Shown: positions 27,562-38,182 of the stretch, piece by piece
Position numbering within the stretch: the first letter of the stretch is position 1
Layout: the number at the start of each line of letters is the position of its first letter
DNA from: Lucifuga dentata
Lineage: Eukaryota; Chordata; Actinopteri; Ophidiiformes; Bythitidae
DNA length: 64,000 bases
Reading direction: 5' to 3'
NCBI GenBank assembly: GCA_014773175.1
Contig: VXCM01001244.1
Span: forward strand, 1 to 64,000
The notes under the pieces: model-generated
What the model saw: only the letters and a program-made list of their open reading frames with translations
What the model was told of the DNA's origin: nothing
Database searches by the model: none
Position numbers and translations under genes: made by a program

Positions 27562-29342
27562 GACTCAAAATACTAACATTGTGTAACCACGAGGGCTGAA
27601 TATAAAGTGCAAATTGCTAATGATAGCTCATGTCTATGTATGGTATCTTCTTACCAATTGGGGACTTTACTCAGGGCCAGGCTGCCAGGCTACTTTCCAT
27701 AATGACTACCCACAGCAACCCAATAGACATGATTTCCTGGTAGCCTTCCTCTTAATATACACAACGTTTACTTTGCTGCCGCATATAAAGACAGTGTGCT
27801 TATTAATGCTTCAGCACCATGGAAAAGGAAAAGATAATGAGAGTTTGTTGTGAGGATGGACTTGACAGCAAAATGAGGGTGAATTTTGATTTTCTGTCTG
27901 TTGCAAAGAAATGAAGGAAAAAATAGAAAAAGGAAGACAGAAAGAGAACTGAATCAAAAGACAGAAAGATAAGTGAAAGAAAAAGGGTGGTCAGTCTGCG
28001 TGTTACAGGATCAGATGTCAGATCTGCTGAGGACACATATTGATTGGCATTAACAAAAGACTTGAATGCTGTACTCCATTAGCTGGTGGGTTGGTTGCAT
28101 GTCGAAAACCGCTCCCCTCCCTTTGCATTATGTCTGTGTGCAGTATGTTTGTGTGAGTCTGGATGTGTCTTCATAGGCTGAAAATATCCCTTTAGCCCAT
28201 AATATTGTAAACATCTTATGGCTACGGCTAGGCATTGAACTTATATTTTGGCTAAACACTGCCTATTACATGAAAGCAAGTGTAAAAGCTGGAACTGACT
28301 GCATAATCCTTGATTCCATATTCTTTACTGGGATACAGTCTGATTTTATTTTGATGATTTTATACAGTATTTTATTTAGGCAGCATTATTTTATTGTTGT
28401 TTAGGGTAGCATAACATTAAATGGATGCATCTGAGAAATTTGTATTGTTTTCCAAAATTAAAATTCTTTTTTAATGCAGAAATCATATGTGTTCTGGTAC
28501 CAATAATCAGCTATTGTACTAAAAAAACTACATGAATGATACTCAGCTCTCTGCATGTCTTAAATACTGCACCATGCTCACTAAACTGCTCAGTATAACA
28601 TCCATCATGTCTTAAAACTGTTATACTGGTGCCTCCGGTCACGATCATCAACAGATTTCAACGTCGCCAGGAAGAAAACTGATGACGGTAACTTATACGT
28701 CACACCATGAGATCTATTTTAGGTTTGTGGAGGCATTATGCTGAGGTAGAGGTTGAGAATATAGCTGACATTTATAATAATAATAATGACTAGATTTGGT
28801 GCTTTGACAGCCAAGTCCTGTTCCCAGAGGACCAGCTTGCTCATCTCACTTGGGAGATGAATGTCTTCACCTTCCCCAGACACTTTCCAAATAAATGCAA
28901 ACTGGTAGCGCAGTACCGAGTCACAGTGGCGTTTATACCCTAGGTGGGCTCCTGCTTTAAATGGATCTTGTTTCTATCATAATACCACAGTCATATGGAC
29001 AGAAGGGGGGTCAGTTTACTGGAAGACCACATGTCTGAAATAATCTGCACTTTCTGCCCTCAGAACAGAGAGAACCCTCTCAGAATATTCCCATATTTGC
29101 CCATGTTACTGCCTCTGTCTGCAGTTTATTGGGTGACACTCCAAAAATATGTCATGTGTATGGTTGTCTGTGAATTCACAGACCACTCATTTGGTCTAAA
29201 TTACAGTCTGTGGCTGCACCAAAACAACGCAAAGTTACTTATAAAGCATGATGTTTGCATTTTAGGTGTTGCTTGCCTCTGCTTTATACTGTATATTTAA
29301 GCGTGTCATATATGTGGAACTGCCTCATGTGACTGTAACATT

Positions 29343-29864
29343 CAGTGCCCTCCACAAATATTGGCAACCTTGGCAAATAAAAGCAAAATGGGCTGTGAAA
29401 AAAAAATTGTCTTTATGTTTTCGCCCTTGATCTTTCATTCAAAATATTAACAAAAATATAACCTTTAATTAAATTAAAGGAAAGGAAAAAGAAATTCTTA
29501 TTATGAAACAAACATTTTTCTCAATCAGCCTGGATAAGGACGTGTGTGTATATTGAGCCCACACACAGTGAGGAGGATGGTTTGAGTAGTCAAAGAATCT
29601 CCAAGGATCACGGCTGGAGAACTGCAGACTTTAGTTGGGTCTTGGGGTCAGAAAGTCTCCAAAACTATGAACAGACACCACCAGGCCGATTGAGAAAAAT
29701 ATTTGTTTTGACGATAAGAATTTTTTTACTTTCAATTATTTTGCTTTAATTAAAAGTTATATTTTTTGTTAATATTTTGACTGAGAGGATAAGCAAAGAC
29801 ACTTTTTTTCACAGCGCATTTTGCTTTTATTTACCAAGGACGCCAATATTTGTGCAGGGCACTG
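29343..29864. mobile_element. Internally deleted Tc1/mariner element
   Basis: The ends are inverted repeats: the left end begins CAGTGCCCTCCACAAATAT and the right end, read in reverse complement, begins CAGTGCCCTGCACAAATAT; similarity continues for about 70 bp. CAGTG...CACTG ends and a TA on the right flank are typical of Tc1 elements in fish. The centre (about 29575-29690) translates to a fragment of Tc1-like transposase (RISKDHGWRTADFSWVLGS), ending soon after. Only a short piece of the gene remains, so the element is non-autonomous. The left flank has TT where TA is expected, consistent with one mutation. Confidence 0.82.
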
Positions 29865-30017
29865 TAGGAGACCCCTTGTTTCCATTTATATAAAAACAGC
29901 TTTGCACAGTGTGAGCCTGACATGTTTGGGCATATGCTCTCCAGATTACAGTAATGTGATCACTTGCTTTCACACCTCATTTTGATCTTCAACATTATTA
30001 TCTCTTTTGTCACTTGT

Positions 30018-30150
30018 TGGGCTGTTGAACATCACACCTCCAGCTCTGTTTGGCTTCTAAACAGACTGTGCGTCTGAACCTTGNTGGGCTGTTGAACATC
30101 ACACCTCCAGCTCTGTTTGGCTTCTAAACAGACTGTGCGTCTGAACCTTG
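30018..30150. repeat. Exact 66-bp duplication around a single N (assembly join)
   Basis: Bases 30018-30083 and 30085-30150 are identical and separated only by the N at 30084. An unmerged contig overlap explains this better than a biological repeat, because copies are perfect and the N falls exactly at the boundary. Confidence 0.85.
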
Positions 30151-30952
30151 GTCCCCAGCCTTGCTAATCGTTATGTCTGTGTAGAGCAACTTCCCTGTCA
30201 ATCAACACCACAGTGGCGTTTTGTTCCTCGGCCTCANCCCCACCTTCCCGTCAGAATCCCTCAGTCTGAGGAACAGAGGACAAAGGGATGATGGATGGGT
30301 GAAGATCCCTCACAGGGAAGTACAGTACAGAAGGTGTGTGCTGCAAATGGTGACAATGAGCACATTCAGATGGACACAATACATTGCCTCGACCAGCAAA
30401 CGCAGCAGCCTGTGAGAGAAGCCCAGCATCAGGCCAGTACAGACCCCTACAGCAGTCAGCCAGCAGCCGCACAGAGCTAGGGGTAATCACCAAGCCTGAA
30501 CAACACTCCTATTGACTGGAATCAAATAAAATAAGAGAGGAGACACAGAGGAGAAAGAATTGGGGAAATGTGGCTAATCTGAGAAGAGTAACAGTGCAAC
30601 GGAAGAATAGAGGGGAACACAAATACAGTTGTAGAAATTTTCAGAGGAAAATAACAGCAAATGAAAAAATATAATCTGCCAAATAGAGAAAGAGGGAACA
30701 GTGAACCATCTCCTCCTTTGACTCATCCCATCATCTGTTTGTGAGTCCCAGCAGGCCACCACGTGTTGCTGGCCTGGAAAGATCCATGTTCCCTCTCCCT
30801 GCCTTCTGATCAGTAGCCCAGCCATCCGCTCGTTCTGTGTGCCGGCATGTCACTGCGTGAGTGTGTTTATTTTAGAGTGTGTGACTCACACTTCCTGTGC
30901 TCTGCCAGTGAGGCGAAGCTCTATGGAACAGCAGGACCTCCTTTCATTCTCA

Positions 30953-30956
<4 letters not shown>

Positions 30957-30991
<35 letters not shown>

Positions 30992-31020
30992 NTCTCTCTC
31001 TCTCTCTTTCTCTCTCTCCC
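30957..31020. repeat. (CT)n microsatellite with N at 30992
   Basis: A long CT array broken by one N and ending in slightly imperfect units. The true length is unresolved. Confidence 0.92.
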
Positions 31021-31901
31021 TGCCTCTCCCCCCTTCTCTCATGTTGCAATGCTGATAGCCTGCCCTGAGTTTTGCGTAATGCGGGGGCTTGATTGAGTGG
31101 ATGCAACTCTGGAATTCATTTATGTCATTCACAGATGCAGCACAGAGGAACTACAAGATTTACGTGAATGAATCACGTTCATGTAGGCAGAGTTTGTCAC
31201 CTTGAAACGAGACCTCCGTGTGTTCTTAGCTCATCACTGCACTAGGATAATTTTGCCGATAAGGAGGTGATAATTGCTAGGTTCCTCTGCACATGATTCA
31301 CCTCCAGGGTCGTGCATTGCAGGGGAAAGCCCCATGTAAGACCTGTTTGTAATCATATCTACCAGCACCATGCCTCCGCTGCTGATTGTTGGAGTTAAAG
31401 AAACAGCAGCAAAGGTTCATATCCTGAATCACTGGGTGATTATTACTAGTTTCACTGTCCTGTTTTTCCACATACTCTTTCTATTAGTGCTGGTATTTGG
31501 TATTTATCTGGCAAGAAGAAGCATGGCACGGCATGACATGCTGTTACGATGATGATGATTGTGGTTTTGGAGACGGTGATGTGAATTTTTTTTTTTCTTT
31601 AGATAATACTCATGATGCAGGAATGTAATTCACTCTAAGTTCCATCTTCCTACTGCATCTTCCTCCTCCCCCTACATTTGTACAGTGGAATCATTCATTT
31701 GGTGTCTCTCTCTCTCTCTCCTCATCACTCTGTTTTTTTGCCTCACCTCCACCCTCTGTCCCTCTCTCTCAGCAACACACCCACTCAAACAGTCATATCC
31801 GCTCTCACTCTCTGGCTCTCCCTGCCTGTCTCACAGTGCCTGTGAAGCGTCTCTGAGATGGGGGAAAGACCAGACTTCTCTGTCAGGTAATCTAAACTCC
31901 T

Positions 31902-31903
<2 letters not shown>

Positions 31904-31967
<64 letters not shown>

Positions 31968-31970
31968 TCT
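31904..31970. repeat. (CT)n microsatellite with a CTAT end
   Basis: About 25 CT units followed by a few CTAT tetramers. Confidence 0.92.
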
Positions 31971-33222
31971 AACTTTTCCTTTTCCCAGTTTCTCTTTCCC
32001 TCCTCATTCTCACTTTACTCATCAGTCACTGTAAATTGGGTGCATTATATCATTAGTTACTCCAGTTGTTTTGATAGTATGGAATTTTGGTAATGTATAA
32101 TCTGTTTTAGCACTTGAGTACCCAGAGGTGTGTGTGTTTTGGTTGAACAATTTAAGTTAATTTACTGTCTGGATGTTTCTTTTGCTGTTGTAAAGTCATC
32201 ATACCTGAACTCTTTTAGCGTGTCAGAGGCTATCTCCGAACCATATGGACATAATTTCCCAAGTTTCCCCAAATAAAGTGATGGAATTCCCGTCAACTCT
32301 GAGGTCACTTTGCTTTTGTAGTTGATTATATCTCCAGACTGATTTTATGCTGTCAGACATGTAACTTAAAGTGTTCATGCAGTCTTCTGCCGTTAAGGTG
32401 TGTGTTGCCTGGCTCTGCCATACCTCTCGTGTTTGATTTGTATTGACCTGCAGTTTGATGGCTTGTGTTTAATCAAAGTGACCCCAGTGATCATTGTGAA
32501 CTGCCTGTCTTATTAAAGCCCTGTGAAATCTTTCTGAACACCAGACAGAAGTACAGTGGTTCTGATGCATCCAGCACGCAGCTGAGAAGTGAGAGAGGGC
32601 TCTGGTATGTGTTGTTTTCAGACAGCGTCCTGCTTAGTGCAAGGCTCTTCCTGACAGCAATGATACCCCTGGATGAGTGTGTCGGGCTTGGAGGTTTTTG
32701 CTCAATCTGGCTTGTGGTTTCTTTTATAGACAGTTTCTGCCAAGTCCAACTGTTTCTTTTGTGGTTAGCATTACGGTTTAGGATTTGGGGCCTGAGATTG
32801 ATTGACAGCTCTGTTTTTCAGGGGGTTGGAGTATCGGACTGCCATCTACATGTCAAAGAACTTTCCATTTACCTCATACTGAGGGAACACTGCAGAGCCT
32901 CTTGCACAGCAATGTGTTGTATTGCTTCACTGAAGTTACGGTTTTTGCTATGAAAGCCATGGCAGGGCGTACGGTCTGCTGTAACCTCATCCTATCACCA
33001 CTTGAAGAGGTTAAATGTCAGCGGTCATGCCATCTTATTGGTGCATTCAAAGGCCAAGAATCTCCCCCTTACTTCCTGCTGCCAGTGTGTGTCTGTACTC
33101 AGAGAGGATGCTGGGAGATAAATTTAGACCTCCAGCTCCCTCTCCATCTGCCGTTGCTCAGAGTAGGCTGGTTTCCATGGGAACCTGCACCAGGCTACTG
33201 CTGGTAAGAAAGAATGGGGAGG

Positions 33223-33247
33223 TGTGTGTGTGTGTGTGTGTGTGTGN

Positions 33248-33277
<30 letters not shown>
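33223..33277. repeat. (GT)n plus poly(T), joined at N 33247
   Basis: About 12 GT units run into a single N and then about 30 T. Two unlike low-complexity tracts meeting at the N suggest a contig join. Confidence 0.85.
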
Positions 33278-33280
<3 letters not shown>

Positions 33281-35981
33281 CAGTTAAAATGGTTTAGCCC
33301 CTCTCAGGGCACAAGGTGATATAACATTTATCTCATATTTTTATCATCATTACCAGCTGCATGAGTATGACTCGTATTGATGAGGAAATGAACACAAACT
33401 CTGCACACTGAACTCTGCGATGCGTGTTAATGAAGTTTTGACCATAAAACTGCTCCAGAACTTGAGTACATACTGCTTGAGTATGAGTTGAGCTATATAT
33501 ATATATTTTTTTTTTTTTTTTTTTATTATTTTTTTTTTTTTAAATAAAATTTCCAGTTTCAAATGTACAACTGTTGGACTTAGAACTGAGGAGATGCTGG
33601 AGGGAGAAGGTGTGTGTCAGTGTGAATGAGATGGATCCTGCTTTTCCATGTGTCAGTGCTCCCATGGGTACCTGCAGTGTCTGTTTCTGCTGACAAAGAC
33701 CCCTTACATGTACTGTACATACAGATACACACACACACACACATACACACATTCTTTGCTCTCCCTCTGTCTCTCTTCTTCTCCCTGTGGACCCATTTGT
33801 TAATCACATTTTAGGTGCAAAGACTAGAAACGAGTTCACACAACAAATCACTGCATACACTGACCATTCAGTGCATCATAGACAGATTTAATGTCGAAAC
33901 TGGGAGGATGATTCTTATAAATTCCATTTATTTCCTGCTCTGCTACCAACATTAGTTTTGTGGTTTCAGTCTTACACCACCAATCAAGAGAACATACTTC
34001 TATAAAACAGCTGCATCAGTGGCTTCCTGCTTGCACCTCACAGTCTAAAAATAGCTGAGATTGAAGAACAACACTGCCCCACCCTCATCGTTAAGGTGGC
34101 ATAAGGGTAGACAAATTTACATAACGTTTGTTTTGTGACGATGATTTCTGCAACTGATTTTTTTGTGTGTTTGTATTGCCATGGAACATAGACGTTTTAT
34201 GTAACAGGGCGTTTAGGTTACAAATCATTTTTGTGGACTGAGGATGATGGAGATGGAAAACCCCTTGTGAAAGAGCAGGAGGAACTGTTAAGTGGAAGCA
34301 GGGTAGGTCATCTCAGGGCCGTGCATCTGACTGGCTGGTCAGATCTGTCAGAGTTGATTTAAGACTGTTGTGTGTTGGTGGACATCATCTGGGGGAGAGT
34401 GCTGGATGTCTATACTGTCTGTGGGCTTGTGTGTGTGTATGTGTGTTGGCTTGTTGAGCACCACACTCAGGCATTCCTTCCCCTCATCTTCCTGGCAAGA
34501 CCCTGACACTGTGTTTCCCTGCTTCAAGCTGGCAGTCTAGACTGCCATGAATAATGTAAGCAGTGCTCTCCCCAACTTTAACGCCTTCTAATCGCTCTGT
34601 TTAAGGGCAGCTCCTCAGATCAACTTACTCGCCAATGACCAACCATATGTATGTGGACATTTAATACAAGGGGCTTGAGGAGAACGGTTCACATTGTGCA
34701 TCTCTGTCTTGCTTTCCCTCCTAAGTCTCTCATTTTGTCTCACTCTTCGTCATCCTTCTGTTATGCTTAAATTGTTAAATTATTGATGCACTCAAATGTT
34801 TGTGAAATATGTCACCCTTTATCTCCAAATTTCGATTAAAATAATGAAAATGCTGGAATGAAATAATAAAAATCCCCAATTGTGTAGATACAAAGTTTTC
34901 CACCTAAAGAGCTATAAATAGAGAGGTAAGATTTTTTGAGAGATTTTCATGCTTTCAGGTCAGTTGAAGTCAAATACACTGTTAAACACTAGAATAAATC
35001 CTCCAACCTTTTTTTCCATTCTAAAACTTTGGATAATGTCTAAAAGGAGTTGAGCTAAAAAAGCTAAAAAGTTTTTTTTCTCATGTTGAATTTGAAGTCT
35101 TAATCTGCAAAATAACTGTTAACCACAGCCATACAGATACATATTTAATTTAACAACCACACAGCCAGGCTGGTGGAATATGTCTTACAGCTTAGCATAA
35201 AAACATAAAACACCAGACATTTTTAGATTAGTTAGATTGCACAAAAAATGGATAGAGCCAACCATCAAATATGGAAGAGAACATCATGCTTACACATCAT
35301 ATACATAAGTACATTACAGGTAGAGATCATTATGTGGGGGTTGGCGGGAGGAGTTCATTATCCATATTACAGTCAAAGTAGAAAATATTACAAAACGCAA
35401 CCAACTACCTCACAGCTGTACGTACTTGTATTTTGTGACTTTTACCTCTGTTTTTAGCACCATCTTTCTTTTCTCTCTTCATTCAGGGGTGTGAGTTCCC
35501 CCACTTGTTCAGCATTTGATGTACAACCCTTTGTGAACTCCAATCCCTCTCGATCTATCTCATCTAGCTCGGAGAATAATGCATCTCTCTAACTCAACAG
35601 CACATGAGAGAAAAAGCTATCGCTGCCACTCTCTGAAAAAAGTCTTCCTGTCCCTGTGCAGTTGAGAAGGCAGAAGACAGGAAAGTGAAAATAGAAGTGA
35701 ATTTTAATGGTGTTGATTTGGTTTGGTTTGCTTCCTAATTGCTGTGTGTTAATGGTGAATGATAGAAGTCTGCTGTAATCAAAGCACTGGTCTGCTTGGA
35801 GAAACACACCAAACAGATGATCAGCCCTCAGCAGATGTGGGGAAACATGGAAATGGAGCTGAGAATCTGTCATGTCACTTCCAAGTGGAAGGCTGAGTCT
35901 CTTTCTTGTTTCCACTGTAAACTAGCTCTAATGAAGTCTGACTGTGCAGACTGCTTTTTTAGACATATGGGAAGGCTCATT

Positions 35982-36022
35982 AAAAAAAAAAAAAAAAAAA
36001 AANAAAAAAAAAAAAAAAAAAA
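35982..36022. repeat. Poly(A) tract interrupted by N at 36003
   Basis: Runs of about 21 and 19 A flank the N. This is an unresolved homopolymer. Confidence 0.9.
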
Positions 36023-37831
36023 GCTGTCAGTACTGCCTTGGCACCAGTGGCATCTTAGCTGCAGTGTGCAGGGATTCACTCCAGTCTTCCCTTTTCAGCT
36101 CCCCCTTATTCTTATTTTTTTTCTTGTCCTTTTCTTACTTTTGCTTAATTTTCATATCTCTAATATTATAGAACATCTGTACATTTTGCTCTCTGCATTC
36201 CCTCTGTATGAGTGTGAGGTATTAGAACTCCCCGTGCGTTGTTATTTTCTGGCTGTCAGGGGTGATGTCAACATTATCACACAGCTCTCCAGTTGTGAGG
36301 TGAACATACACAGCGTCCTCCTTCACTGAATGCTGATCTCCAGATTTTCAAATAGTCAAGATGTATCTGATGGTGATTGATACTCTGGATTAGCCTTTGC
36401 TGGGACTGTCAGAATTTGGGCATGGCTACTAACTGAAAATGTTATGGTTGGCCCTACCCATTCCCAGAATGTGTTTTGATTGGCTGTGGTACAAGAATCC
36501 TGAGTCTTGAGTTGAGATGGAGTGCAGGATTTGCACTAAGTGGGAAGTATTACAGGACATACATCTTGATAAAAGATGATCATATCACCATCTCAAAATC
36601 TTCATGATCGACTCTGCTTGGCCCTCATAAACCCAACTCAGCAACAACTGTGACTGGGAAATAATACAAAAGATATATCTTGATGAAAGGCTTCCCACTA
36701 TCCCTTCACAACAAAGTTCCTTCAAAAAAGCAACTACAATTGGCCCCCCATAAACTGCACCCTAGTGGCTGAATATAACAGTACAGTGAAAGAAGAATAG
36801 GGGCTAAAAGCCAGTTGCTGTCAAGTGTTCTTATCTACTAGAACCCCCATCCCCTTCCCCTTTATTTATCCCCCTTTAGTATTAGTGCCAGATCAGATAA
36901 GCATAGGCTATATTTCCATATTTCCAACATTTGTTTTGACTCTTTGCCCTGACAGTGCAATCTTCTCAGTTGGTGCACTGGATATTGCTTGGCGAGCCAT
37001 AAGCTGCTCTGATTCCTGACTGGTCTGATTCCTAGACCAGTCAAGGATCAGATATGCATACTCTGTTTTGAGTAAAGGTCTCAAGTTCTTACGTCTTTAT
37101 ATATATTGTAAAGAGGTGTTAAGCAGACACTTACGTAGACTCATACCTCATGAGAACACCTTGACCTGCAATTTCTAAATAGATGTACAGTAGGAGTGCT
37201 GTTGGTCTGTGAAGTGCTATGCACTGTGGTTTGTTCTGTATCACCTACTATCCTACTATCTAACCTACTATCTGCTCATTACAAGTTGAAGCCAGGACAG
37301 ATGAGAGCAATAACACATAACTAATGCAATTACTTTCGTAATGTACTCATTACAACATTGACCCCACTTAAACCAGGAAATGTAACCCTATTTGTCATGC
37401 TATGATATGTGGGGAAATTTTTAATAGTGAGTTTGATAATCTGACACTAATGATTTTGGCCTTCCACACTACCAACATTTTTTCAGATTGCATGACAAGC
37501 TTTGTGGAATTATTCATGATGTCAGTACCCCAAGAATACTTCACAAGGGCTGTGTTTTGATAAGATGTGATGAGCACGCTAATACCATAATGAGTTCTGG
37601 GCTTTACTGAAGTCAGCAGGGCAAGAACTCCTTTTAAATCCAGTCTTTATTTTATTTCTTTGATTTTGTGTTGTTTTTATTGCAAAGTGAAGAGGAAGAA
37701 ATAGAACCATATTTTTTACGTTGCCAATACACTTTATGTTAAAATCTTATATAGAGAATCTAATAGTTGCCCAGAATGTGTTTCTACTTTGGTTATTCAG
37801 TATTTCTTTATCTTTTTCTGTGTTTCTGCAG

Positions 37832-38182
37832 ACCCATTCAGAAGAAAAACACCTAATTCTCCTGGGAACCAACAGAAGAGATGCAGAAAAGACCTTGGGA
37901 GGGCTGCTAGAATGGCTGAGGCTGGGCAGAAGCAGTGCTACTCAATACACAGACATGTTCTGTGTTTACCTGCATCCACACAGCTCCAGGGCACCTTTTA
38001 ATGATGCCTTACTTGGTCCTCTTGAATAACTTTTGGCCAACACTGATAAAGGCCTTTTGTTGTGATATACAACTCAGTCTGTCATTGTTCCCCTGCCTCT
38101 GACCTCCCTGCTGCCATGTGGTTAGCTTCATGAGGCTCCTAGAGCCTTTCATTGTGTGTCTGTGAGGCCTCCTCACCACTCT
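37832..38182 (+). other. hivep3: hivep3 5' UTR part of the first coding exon, with upstream ORFs
   Basis: A good acceptor (pyrimidine-rich tract, then TGTTTCTGCAG ending at 37831) precedes this block, which runs without an obvious donor into the large coding exon. It contains several upstream ATG-initiated frames: 37881-37910 (9 residues), 37912-38001 (29 residues) and one starting near 37954 (about 24 residues). In the main frame a TAG at 38123-38125 closes the region upstream of the proposed start. Another reading is that an acceptor near 38165 joins a more distant exon to the coding exon; sequence alone does not settle this. Confidence 0.45.

Larger units (their letters stand above)
10266..37831 (+). 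other. hivep3: Probable long 5' intron of hivep3; no coding exon supported
   Basis: Over 27 kb with no exon I can match to a known protein. It is AT-rich and contains MITE copies at 16280, 26441 and 27003, a deleted Tc1 element at 29343, a degenerate teleost repeat near 24870-25165, and microsatellites at 12921, 14279, 30957, 31904 and 33223. The longest open frame (162 codons, 32465-32953) shows no recognisable domain. A GT-rich donor-like site at 33205 (CTG before GTAAGA) could end an alternative non-coding exon. Intron status depends on the CpG-rich block being the hivep3 promoter, which the sequence alone does not prove. Confidence 0.4.

Noticed and set aside
31370..31552. A 60-codon frame with hydrophobic centre resembling a small membrane protein
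   Set aside because: Short, isolated and unrecognised; hydrophobic runs are common in T-rich DNA.
32465..32953. A 162-codon open frame
   Set aside because: No domain or family resemblance and no adjacent exons; a few frames of this length are expected by chance in 64 kb.
35796..36329. A 177-codon frame crossing the N-split poly(A) at 36003
   Set aside because: It depends on reading through an unresolved homopolymer as poly-Lys; the frame across the N is not reliable.
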